Assembly (NCBI GenBank): GCA_023453025.1
Contig: JAEXUD010000038.1
Location: 1 to 63,268, forward strand
Reading direction: 5' to 3'
From: Bacillota bacterium
Lineage (GTDB): Bacteria; Bacillota; Clostridia; Tissierellales; Sedimentibacteraceae
Length of the DNA stretch: 63,268 nucleotides
A model generated the notes under the pieces. The model saw only the letters and a list, made by a program, of their open reading frames with translations. It ran no database searches and was not told the origin of the DNA. Numbering within the stretch: the stretch's first letter is position 1; each line of letters starts with the position of its first letter. Shown in pieces: positions 52,784-59,874 of the stretch. Both the position numbers and the translations under genes were made by a program.

Positions 52784-53366
52784 ACCTCTTTCCTATGCCC
52801 ATATTCTTAATGGCACAAAAATAGAGACCGCCCTGTATGATCTGCTTTGCTGTGAGAGTCTTTGCAGGCAGGGCGATCTCCATTGCTTCTAACATTAAGA
52901 TTTTTCTCGCTGTGCTTAATTTGACACTACTCCCCAAGCACCAGAACCCTATTATTACACAGGGCTCAAAAGGCGACGGCCTGAACTGCGGCTGGCTTCA
53001 CCGCATCATAGGAATCTCACCTCCACCGGGATCTCCGCTGGCTGCCCTCATTGCGTGGTCCCCCGATCAAGGGGGGCTGTGACTGGACAGAAGTATCAAT
53101 ATAGGCTGACGGGGTCATTGCGAAACAGGCTGCCACAGCCTGCTTTTCGGACGGATGGGTACCGCTTTGCACCTTATTTGGCCGTCTTTGATAGGAGCAG
53201 AAAGAAACAACGAACAGAAAATAAGTGCTTTCGTTTTCTTACTGCCTGCCTACAGGTGGTCTTGGCGCATCCTCCGGGGTCGCTTTCCCTTTTTTGGGGC
53301 CGTCAGCTAACGTATTCAGGTCGTCGGATATGAAATTTTCAAAGAGCAGTGAGGGTGAATAGAAAA
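52784..53366 (-). other. Long GC-rich leader / non-coding region ahead of the MazF-recombinase genes
   Basis: About 580 bases without a convincing gene, downstream (on the minus strand) of the sigma-like pseudogene terminator and upstream of the MazF-like gene. It contains several structured stretches: a hairpin at 53126-53142 (CAGGCTG-CCA-CAGCCTG), an imperfect long stem at 52824-52879 (GAGACCGCCCTG with CAGGGCGATCTC) whose 3' side on the minus strand leads into TATTTTTG, and a GGTGGAGGTGAG ribosome-site-like sequence before a three-codon ORF. It may hold the element's promoter, an attenuator or a transfer/attachment site. Confidence 0.4.
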
Positions 53367-53402
53367 GCCCCCTCACTACTAAGCCGATTTCGTGAGGGGG
53401 TC
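53367..53402 (-). terminator. Intrinsic terminator after the sigma-like gene
   Basis: CCCCCTCAC (53368-53376) and GTGAGGGGG (53392-53400) form a perfect 9-bp GC-rich stem. On the minus strand CTTTTCTATT follows. It lies 15 bases after the stop of the sigma-region-4 reading frame (53417). Confidence 0.8.
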
Positions 53403-53416
53403 TACAAAAAATATTT

Positions 53417-53835
53417 TTACTTTTCTATCATTTTTTTGAGCTTCAGCCGAATCTGTCGTTCACGGTAGCTGATAGTTTGTTGCTTGATACCGGTTTCCCG
53501 CTCCAATTCCGACTGAGATTTTCCTTGAAAGTACAGGGCAAAGATTAAAGCCTGTTCCTCCTTAGAAAGCTGTGCGAGGCACTGTGAAGCTTTTCCGTTA
53601 TGAGCTTGTCCATGACCACATCCTCCACACGGGGAGAGACAAGGTCCGGAATACCATCCTCACCTGTAGTTTCCGCCGTATCCATGGCACTGTAATAAAA
53701 GACGCCGTTTGCCGTATCCCTTTCCTCCAGATAGGTTTCACGACGCTTCATACGGTGATAGGTAACATAGACTTCTTCGCTGACCGGCACAAGCTGACCC
53801 TGCACTTTGATTCGGTATTCTTTTTTCTCTGCCAT
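53417..53835 (-). pseudogene. Sigma-70 region 4-like protein, frameshifted
   Basis: Starting at ATG 53835 (GGAGGA eight bases upstream) the frame encodes a start (MAEKKEYRIKVQGQLVPVSEE) and middle (GEDGIPDLVSPRVEDVVMDK) that I know from small sigma-factor-like proteins of Clostridia elements. It runs off into 11 wrong residues near 53582. The expected C-terminus, with a region 4 HTH (LSKEEQALIFALYF, QSELEREGIKQQTISYRE-like), continues in another frame to a TAA at 53417. Total length (419 bases) is one short of a multiple of three, so a single deleted base explains it. The regulator of the element is therefore inactive, or a frameshift or sequencing error is involved. Confidence 0.7.
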
Positions 53836-53986
53836 ACGGCTTGTCCTCCGTTTTCTGAAATTTTGATGGTGAGTCAAAATGTCAGAAGCGGAGGGGAGCG
53901 GCAGCGTGGAACGATAGTCGCTATATATAAAAACAGATTGTAAAACCCTGTAAATTCTCGTCGTTGTGGTAGTTTTCTTGTCGAAT

Positions 53987-54030
53987 AAAAAAAGTCAGTA
54001 GATTGCCCCTGGCAAAATACTGACTTTTTT
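53987..54030. terminator. Bidirectional terminator
   Basis: AGTCAGTA (53993-54000) and TACTGACT (54018-54025) pair, with A-runs before and T-runs after, giving a hairpin that terminates on either strand. It follows the small ORF region on the minus strand. The bases 53836-53986 hold no further gene. Confidence 0.8.
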
Positions 54031-54129
54031 AGAACAGGCTTATGAAATTGTATATGTAAAGGGTGACATAGACGGATTGCGCCGTCTTTATTTCCACCTC
54101 CATGTGAGAGGGCAGTTGTTGTTTTCCAT
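54029..54129 (-). pseudogene. Small frameshifted ORF behind the riboswitch
   Basis: ATG 54129 follows an AAAGGGG ribosome site at normal distance, but reading from it gives only 13 residues. One base inserted in the A4 run after the start would continue as LPSHMEVEIKTAQSVYVTL to the stop at 54029 (101 bases, one short of 34 codons). I think a small protein of about 33 residues existed here and was lost by one deletion. It would have been the first gene controlled by the riboswitch upstream. The family is unknown. Confidence 0.35.
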
Positions 54130-54199
54130 AGAGATACCCCTTTCGCCAGAGCAAGCGAAAGCCGGCATCCCGATATCCCAATAATCCGTCAAAATCCGT

Positions 54200-54245
54200 A
54201 AAAAACAGCAAGGGCGTGCCCTCTGTTTGGAGAGGGCACGCCCTT
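54200..54245 (-). terminator. Strong terminator, expression platform of the c-di-GMP riboswitch
   Basis: A perfect 15-bp GC-rich stem (54210-54224 with 54231-54245, 6-base loop) is followed on the minus strand by GCTG and a T6 run. It starts eight bases after the riboswitch end, the position of an expression platform. The stem core is AAGGGCGTGCCCTCT. Confidence 0.9.
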
Positions 54246-54252
54246 GTGGGTT

Positions 54253-54337
54253 TTGGCAGCCAGACTATCATAGTGCCCTAAGACACCTTAGACCCTCGGC
54301 TTTGCGTCCCCGGCTTTAACCGGGTTTGCCCATAGCT
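54253..54337 (-). ncRNA. Cyclic-di-GMP-I riboswitch (GEMM-I)
   Basis: On the minus strand the region follows the GEMM-I consensus: GGGCAAACC, a P2 hairpin with the apical loop (CCCGGUUAAAGCCGGG), GGGACGCAAAGCC, then GGGUCUAA, an inner GGUGUC-UUAG-GGCAC stem, and AUGAUAGUCUGGCUGCC at the end. These are the conserved segments that bind cyclic di-GMP. A strong intrinsic terminator follows directly (54200-54245), so ligand binding should set transcription of the mobile-element genes downstream. A reading frame starting at 54271 inside the riboswitch is not a real gene. Confidence 0.9.
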
Positions 54338-54381
54338 ATATTCATTTTGTTATTCTGTCTTATAGTGGTTCTTGTATATTT

Positions 54382-54744
54382 CTAATTTAGTTTTGCGCCG
54401 CAGGCTCCGCAAAAGCGAGCGCCGGAAACAACACCGGAGCCGCATTTGGGGCAGAAATTTATTTGCGGGTCTACCTGATAGGTGGCGGGTAAATCCTCAT
54501 CTTCACTGGAGCCTGTCAGAAACAGCCAGTCGATGTCCTCGCCGTCCTCGCATAAGCCGATGGCTCCGGCGGGCGAAACCACATAAAAGCTGTCCTCATC
54601 GATGGGGTTTTCACTGTCGCTTGTCTCGGCAAGCACCAGCAAGCCTTTTACATCGTATCTATCATCGGCAGTGGCAAAACTCCAGCTCTTGCAGCGTGTG
54701 GCGGCAAACTCCGCCGCCTCCAGCATGGTGTCAAATCTCTCCAT
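54382..54744 (-). CDS. Zinc-ribbon protein, 120 residues
   Basis: The C-terminal 25 residues form a zinc ribbon, CPKCGSGVVSGARFCGACGAKL, and the remaining N-terminal 90 residues are acidic with several short hydrophobic blocks (KGLLVLAETSD, SFYVVSPAGAIGLC). The N-terminal domain is unlike any family I know. It is the last gene of the Region E operon, 14 bases after the 442-residue zinc-ribbon membrane protein. A shared zinc-ribbon type with its neighbours suggests that the proteins form one system. Confidence 0.7.
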   Translation of the reverse strand: MERFDTMLEAAEFAATRCKSWSFATADDRYDVKGLLVLAETSDSENPIDEDSFYVVSPAGAIGLCEDGEDIDWLFLTGSSEDEDLPATYQVDPQINFCPKCGSGVVSGARFCGACGAKLN

Positions 54745-54758
54745 TACGAAAAGCCTCC

Positions 54759-56087
54759 TTATTTGAACAATAAATTATTACACCGCTTGCAGCGGTCATT
54801 TTGTATGGGGTTCATCATGGAGCAGACGTTGCAGTAGATGATGCGGTCTTTGGATTTATCGTATTTCTCGTATGTACCGAATCTTGGGTGAAACCGCACC
54901 CTGTCGCCAACGGAAAGATAGTCGTACATATGCCGTCCGCTGCCCTTTTCCACGATGGTCTTTTTCTTGCCCGCATCGGTGTTGATGATCGTGTTATATT
55001 CCGTATAGGTTCGCCAGTTGTCGTCCTCACCGCCCCTATGCTCGCTTTCCTCCTTGCTGTACTTATTGACGACCACGCCCTCCCACATGGGCTGCTTGGT
55101 CTTTCGCAACGTCAGCAGATTAACGACCAGCATGACAAGAGCAATGCCAACACCGATGACAAGGGATTCTCCAAACGGGAAATCGTCCATCAGCAGACCG
55201 GCGACGGGAAAGCCGATGAGTGGCACGAAAACCAATATCCACATACAGCCAATAGAGGATTTCTTGTTTTTCTGTGCGGCGGCCAGTATCTCCGGCGAAT
55301 TACACCTGTCGGAAAAGCCGACCAGCCCCGAGCCGCCCTGTGGAAGAGCGGAAGGTGCCGCTTGGCTTACCTCCATCGGCTCTGGCGTTCTCAAATTCAC
55401 CGCCTTGCCGCAGCCGATGCAAAATTCAGCGCCGTCCGGCAGCTTTGCGCCGCAGGCCGTACACACGCCGGGGGCGCTGGCCTGTGTTTTTGCGCCGCAG
55501 CCCGAACAGGAAGCCACGCCCTCTGGCAGCTTGTTTCCGCAGTTAGGACAAAACATATCCGTATCACTCCTTGCTTCGATTATTTGAGGCGCGGCGGGTT
55601 TCCTCGCCGCTGTTTTCTTCTTTTTCCCGCCTCTGGCTGTGCGTATGACAAGCAGCAGCAAAAGCAGATAACCGATGGGGGCGAGGATATGGTAAATGAT
55701 CGCCACCTCGCCCATCTCATCAAATTCGCACAGCGCGGCGGGCTTGTTGACATAGGGGAAAAGGTCAAGGTAGCTGATGCGCTCGGAGCGCGTTTCGCCC
55801 TCGTCTAAGCTCGGCCACGACTCGTCGCTTTGGTACATCACATGGCCGCGATACTCCTTGCCGTTTGCCATAAACCAATAGCCCTTGGAAACAGTGCGGG
55901 AGCGGTTTTGCTCCGCTTTTGTGTCGTCCAGCCGTGCTTGATAACTGTCCACCGTACCCATGACGGAATCGCCCCATATTGCCAGAGCCAGCGTGGAGAG
56001 GCTCAAATATATGGCAAACAGGAGCACGGCGCAGATAAGGATGAGGATGGGCAGGGGGATGTTTTTGCTTGCTTTCTTCTTTGCCAT
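54759..56087 (-). CDS. Membrane protein with three zinc ribbons
   Basis: The 442-residue protein has a helix near the N-terminus (PLPILILICAVLLFAIYLSL), a second near residue 130 (HILAPIGYLLLLLLVI), two zinc ribbons (FCPNCGNKLPEGVASCSGCG and VCTACGAKLPDGAEFCIGCG, about residues 180-235), two further helices and a C-terminal four-Cys ribbon (YCNVCSMMNPIQNDRCKRC). The cytoplasmic zinc ribbons may gather the other zinc-ribbon proteins of the operon. GGAG seven bases before ATG 56087 makes that start better than the ATG at 56114, which overlaps the previous gene. The function is unknown. Confidence 0.75.
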   Translation of the reverse strand: MAKKKASKNIPLPILILICAVLLFAIYLSLSTLALAIWGDSVMGTVDSYQARLDDTKAEQNRSRTVSKGYWFMANGKEYRGHVMYQSDESWPSLDEGETRSERISYLDLFPYVNKPAALCEFDEMGEVAIIYHILAPIGYLLLLLLVIRTARGGKKKKTAARKPAAPQIIEARSDTDMFCPNCGNKLPEGVASCSGCGAKTQASAPGVCTACGAKLPDGAEFCIGCGKAVNLRTPEPMEVSQAAPSALPQGGSGLVGFSDRCNSPEILAAAQKNKKSSIGCMWILVFVPLIGFPVAGLLMDDFPFGESLVIGVGIALVMLVVNLLTLRKTKQPMWEGVVVNKYSKEESEHRGGEDDNWRTYTEYNTIINTDAGKKKTIVEKGSGRHMYDYLSVGDRVRFHPRFGTYEKYDKSKDRIIYCNVCSMMNPIQNDRCKRCNNLLFK

Positions 56088-56100
56088 CGGGACGCTCCTT

Positions 56101-56484
56101 TCATTGTTGTTCATAATCTCGCTTTTCGCGCCAGCTCACGCCAAACAGATACAGAACAATAAGCAGGAAAAGCGGCGGCAGCGTGAGCGCGGCATATGAG
56201 CGAAGCGGAACGAACAACAGCACTCCCGCCGCCAGTTGGATATAGGCAAGCGTCCGGCACCAGCGATATCGGTGGTGCCGCCCTGCAAAGGCCAGACCCG
56301 CGATGGCCGTTACCATAGAGAAGATGTACATGATTCCGGCCGCGAAGCACCCAGCTCCGGCGTAAGTATAATCCAGCGCCGCATTGTCAATGAGATTCAA
56401 GCACCACAGCAGCATGGGCAGGGCGGCAAGCAGCATCAGTACAGATGAAATCCGCAGAAGAATCCGTTTCGGTTTGCTATTCAT
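56101..56484 (-). CDS. Hypothetical membrane protein, 127 residues
   Basis: About four hydrophobic segments (ILLRISSVLMLLAALPMLLW, CFAAGIMYIFSMVTAIAGLAF) and short charged tails. No family was recognised. The gene overlaps the end of the remnant upstream by eight bases (ATGAATAG) and ends just before the zinc-ribbon membrane gene, so it is part of the same operon. Because the operon is otherwise of zinc-ribbon and envelope proteins, it is probably an envelope component. Confidence 0.65.
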   Translation of the reverse strand: MNSKPKRILLRISSVLMLLAALPMLLWCLNLIDNAALDYTYAGAGCFAAGIMYIFSMVTAIAGLAFAGRHHRYRWCRTLAYIQLAAGVLLFVPLRSYAALTLPPLFLLIVLYLFGVSWREKRDYEQQ

Positions 56485-56674
56485 ACATTTTTCCTTTCGG
56501 GCAGAGGGTTATGATATACTGCCGGATAAAATCGAACTGCTCGGGCGGGGCGTATATCCTGTTTTGCACAAACCCGCCGTTTACCCGTATCAGGTTTTGC
56601 CTTCTCACGGCTTTTACCACCCTGACCTGTGCAAACCGTGAGTAAAAGCCCTGACTTGTGGCGGCGAGTCCCAT
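56477..56674 (-). pseudogene. Truncated gene remnant within the Region E operon
   Basis: The frame from ATG 56674 to TAG 56477 encodes about 65 residues of which the last 45 (KAVRRQNLIRVNGGFVQNR, YAPPEQFDFIRQYI) look like the C-terminal end of a larger globular protein. Upstream the same frame is open but has no start with a ribosome site, and a TAG stops it at about 56725, so the 5' part is gone. The tight overlap of its stop with the next start (ATGAATAG) shows that it was once a genuine operon member. I cannot name the family. A translated search of the last 45 residues would decide whether it is a remnant. Confidence 0.4.
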
Positions 56675-56740
56675 AGCGCCGCGATAACCGGCGGCAGTAC
56701 CGGCTACTGCGGCGGCAGCGCATAACTACCTTACCTTTAC

Positions 56741-59074
56741 TTATTTCATGCGAATTATATCTTCCATTGCCATATATTGGTATCCTTCACCTTTTCTTGC
56801 TTTTATATAATCCGCTCCATAATCGCCTTCAGACTTGTCGCGTGCGATTAGCATAATACCGCCCGGCTGTCCGTAAGAGTTTTCAATGATTAATGTTCGT
56901 GCTGCCGAATCAAATATATAGCTGCTTGTTCTGTAATCTTCCTCGTCAAGTTCCATTTTTCTATTCATAATACCGATAAAATATGCACAATTTTTCCCGT
57001 CCAATATCTTGATGCCTACATCCGGATACGAGTCATATTCTGGGTCCGTAGACCAGTAACCTTCAAACCATTTAACATCAAATTCCGGTTCTTTTTCCGC
57101 TGCAATCACAAGTTCCATTGTCTTTGCACGATCCGTAGTGTTTACCACTAACACCAGATAGCGATATTTCTTTTCCAATGAATTTGAAAATGCCGGGACG
57201 GAAACAGTTGTACCTTGCTGAGTCGTCGTCTCCTTTGAAAGCGACTTCAAAAGCACCAGCTCCTCGCCATTTTTGGCGCTAATGCTGACTGCAGCATCCT
57301 TATCCAGCTTTTCCCGTTCCTTTTCCGTCATATCAAGTGCAACGACTCTCGCACCGCAGGCGGGAACGTTAAGCTCAAATTTCTGCCCATCCTCACTGAT
57401 GAGCTTATCGGCTTTCAGTGAAAGCACCGATGTAAAAAGTGATACGGCATAGTTGGGGTCAAGCTTTGAGGAAAAGTCTTTTGCGGATTTTCCTGCATTT
57501 TCTACGATGGTCTGGTGGAGGATATACGGCTTATACGCATATTCCGCCCAGACGCTCTCCTCGCCCATCAGGAGCTTTGTGAAGAAATCTATTGCATATT
57601 CCGAGGGTGCTCCCACACAGCCGTCTATCCAGCTTTGCCATTTGCTCACCTGCAAATAACCGCCGGTGGAATAGAGGTCGATTAGTCCCGACATCTTATC
57701 GTTGCCGGAAAGGGCGTCCGCGCCGTCATACCAGCCGTCCCGGCTCGCCCAGTAAGCGACCAGCGCGCCGCGGGCGTATCCGGCGCTCGCGGAGTCGGAG
57801 GCAGGATATATGCCGTCGTAAAGCTCATATTGACGGGCACTGTGATCGCCTGTGCCGCCGAAATATTTTTCGAGAAATACCGCCGTCGCTTCGTCCAGCC
57901 AATTGAGGCGTTTATACTGGGTCGTAACATAGCACTCCTGCACAAAGTGCATAAGCTCATGTGCGAATATGCTCGTGACCGAATCGAGGTTGAAATTCGT
58001 AAACAGCAGGCGGCTGAAATTCATGTAACCGCTGTCAATGCCCCACCAGCTTGAAACATATTGCGCGTAGGTGGGTGTGGCGGCGGCGGCGCTTTTTAGC
58101 GTTGTTACATGGATATCCATAGGCCATTCGGTGCGCCTCGACATATCGAAGCCGAACTCCCCGTATTTCGCATAGACCTGCTCCATACGCGAGAGCAGCG
58201 CCTCTACGTCGCCCGGCTCCACCGTGGTTGCCATAAACCGCGAGCGGTCAAAAATGAGATTGAAGCGTTGGCTTTGCGAGGCGCTTACGAGCTTGACCTT
58301 GAACTGGATGTCAAAGCGCATTTTGTCGCTGTAGGTCGGGGAAACGAAGCCCTTGCCCTTCAAGTAGACGTTGCCGGACAGCTCGCCGTAGCCTGAGGGG
58401 GTTATCTTTGCGGTCAGCTCTCCGTCCTGCTCCGAGGCCACGATATGGTCGTAAACCATGACCTTCTCGCCCGTCTCGTCCTGCATGGAAAAACCGATAT
58501 CGAGATACAAACGCTCATTTTCCGCAAGGGTCAGATCATCCGGCATTGGCGCGGACAGCGTCACTTCGCCCTCGGGTATGTCCGCAAACGCCAGCTCATA
58601 ACCGACGGAGACAGCCCCCTCATCTAAGTCGATAGGGGCGGTTTTGGCATTTTCAAGCGTCGCCCCGCCGTATGCGCCGCCAAAATACACGCTCATTCCA
58701 GAAAGCTCCGCCACGCCGTTTTCGACGCGGATGTTGCCAAGTTTTTGCGGTCTGTCCTTCACCATAAACCCCGGCCAGCCGTAGAGCGCCACCGCCGCGA
58801 TCTGTATGACAAGCAATACGGAAAGCCCGATGCACAATGTATTGCGCCCGCCGTTTCTTTTCGGTGCTGCGGCACTTTTTCTTTTTGGCGCCGCAACGGG
58901 CGGAGTATATTCTTGAGGCTGCACCTCGGTTTTAGTCTGCGTCTGCGGCACAGGTTTCGGCTGTGCTGCGGGGACAGGATTCGCGGGTGCGTCAAGCACC
59001 GCTGTGCCGCATTTGGCGCAGAAGCGAGCGGCGGTATGAAGTTCATTGCCGCAATTCGTACAATATTTCCCCAT
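56741..59074 (-). CDS. Zinc-ribbon, membrane-anchored gluzincin-type metalloprotease
   Basis: The 777-residue protein has an N-terminal zinc ribbon (YCTNCGNELHTAARFCAKCG), a Pro-rich linker, one membrane helix (about residues 78-100, NTLCIGLSVLLVIQIAAVAL) and a large outer part. The outer part contains HELMH (His372, Glu373, His376) and NWLDEATAVFLE with a Glu at about 395, which together form a gluzincin zinc site (HExxH plus downstream Glu), so it is probably an extracytoplasmic peptidase. C-terminal beta domains follow. No close family was recognised. It leads the genes at 56484-54382. Ribosome site GGAGGTG precedes the ATG. Confidence 0.8.
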   Translation of the reverse strand: MGKYCTNCGNELHTAARFCAKCGTAVLDAPANPVPAAQPKPVPQTQTKTEVQPQEYTPPVAAPKRKSAAAPKRNGGRNTLCIGLSVLLVIQIAAVALYGWPGFMVKDRPQKLGNIRVENGVAELSGMSVYFGGAYGGATLENAKTAPIDLDEGAVSVGYELAFADIPEGEVTLSAPMPDDLTLAENERLYLDIGFSMQDETGEKVMVYDHIVASEQDGELTAKITPSGYGELSGNVYLKGKGFVSPTYSDKMRFDIQFKVKLVSASQSQRFNLIFDRSRFMATTVEPGDVEALLSRMEQVYAKYGEFGFDMSRRTEWPMDIHVTTLKSAAAATPTYAQYVSSWWGIDSGYMNFSRLLFTNFNLDSVTSIFAHELMHFVQECYVTTQYKRLNWLDEATAVFLEKYFGGTGDHSARQYELYDGIYPASDSASAGYARGALVAYWASRDGWYDGADALSGNDKMSGLIDLYSTGGYLQVSKWQSWIDGCVGAPSEYAIDFFTKLLMGEESVWAEYAYKPYILHQTIVENAGKSAKDFSSKLDPNYAVSLFTSVLSLKADKLISEDGQKFELNVPACGARVVALDMTEKEREKLDKDAAVSISAKNGEELVLLKSLSKETTTQQGTTVSVPAFSNSLEKKYRYLVLVVNTTDRAKTMELVIAAEKEPEFDVKWFEGYWSTDPEYDSYPDVGIKILDGKNCAYFIGIMNRKMELDEEDYRTSSYIFDSAARTLIIENSYGQPGGIMLIARDKSEGDYGADYIKARKGEGYQYMAMEDIIRMK

Positions 59075-59086
59075 ATCTGCACCTCC

Positions 59087-59791
59087 TTATGGCCGCACCA
59101 GCGCAACAAGCGCCGGTGTCCCGTCGGGCGTATCCATCGTACCGACGGCGTATTGCTTCCCATTAAGCTCGTAGAACTGCGTCAGGTGTATGGTTCCCGC
59201 ACCGGACGCCCACAGGCCGCCGTTTTCCCACTTGCCGAGGAATACGCCGTCCTCCATATCCGTTTCATCGAAGCTATCTCCCTCGTTTGCCCAAAAAATC
59301 TGATACCAGTCGAGGGTGAGGCTCAGGCTCTCCGCCGCACCTGCAAGGGCGACATTGAGAAACTCCATAGCGCCCGAGTCGTATTCGTTATTGGGGTCAT
59401 AAATAATCAGTGCTTTCCAGCTCCCAGTCAGCGGGCCGATATTGTCTATGATATTTGCATCGGATGGAACTCCGTCATAAACCACGTCCTCTGTGTACCA
59501 GAGAAAGTCCTCCAAATCGGGGCGTTCCTCCGTGGATAAGCTCACGCCTGTTACCTCCGGCGCGGGAATACTGCCGCTTTCCGTGGCCGCAGGCGGGGTT
59601 TCTTTCTCCGATGCCGGTGTAACGAGCACTGTTTGCTCCGTCCTCGGCGCAGGAGATTCCTTTACTGCTGCTGACGGCAAATTGGGCGGTATGGTGAGAA
59701 CGCCTATCACAAGCATCAGCAGATTGGCCGCGATCAGTATTGCGGGCAAGATTTTATTGCCTCTGCCCGCAGATGGAATATTATCTCTCAT
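59087..59791 (-). CDS. Membrane-anchored hypothetical protein
   Basis: The 234-residue protein has a short cytoplasmic start, one membrane helix (ILPAILIAANLLMLVIGVLTI, about residues 14-34), a Pro/Ser/Thr-rich linker and an acidic outer domain (EDFLWYTEDVVYDGVPSDANI, SGAMEFLNVALAGA). GGAGG seven bases before ATG 59791 fixes the start; the longer frame to 59902 overlaps the lipoprotein gene and lacks a site. It lies just before the zinc-ribbon metalloprotease gene. The function is unknown. The outer domain could be a substrate, inhibitor or partner of the metalloprotease. Confidence 0.7.
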   Translation of the reverse strand: MRDNIPSAGRGNKILPAILIAANLLMLVIGVLTIPPNLPSAAVKESPAPRTEQTVLVTPASEKETPPAATESGSIPAPEVTGVSLSTEERPDLEDFLWYTEDVVYDGVPSDANIIDNIGPLTGSWKALIIYDPNNEYDSGAMEFLNVALAGAAESLSLTLDWYQIFWANEGDSFDETDMEDGVFLGKWENGGLWASGAGTIHLTQFYELNGKQYAVGTMDTPDGTPALVALVRP

Positions 59792-59874
59792 GGATATGCC
59801 TCCAGTTTGTTTGATCCGATTATTGTGCGCTGTTTTCTCATGTTGGCCGACATATCTTGTGCTTGGGGTCGTTT

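Noticed and set aside
52837..53333. Plus-strand frames of 81 and 92 codons in the leader region
   Set aside because: Composition looks random and they run opposite to all neighbouring genes with no ribosome site.
54029..54271. 80-codon frame overlapping the riboswitch and terminator
   Set aside because: It begins inside conserved riboswitch sequence and reads through the terminator stem; no ribosome site precedes it.
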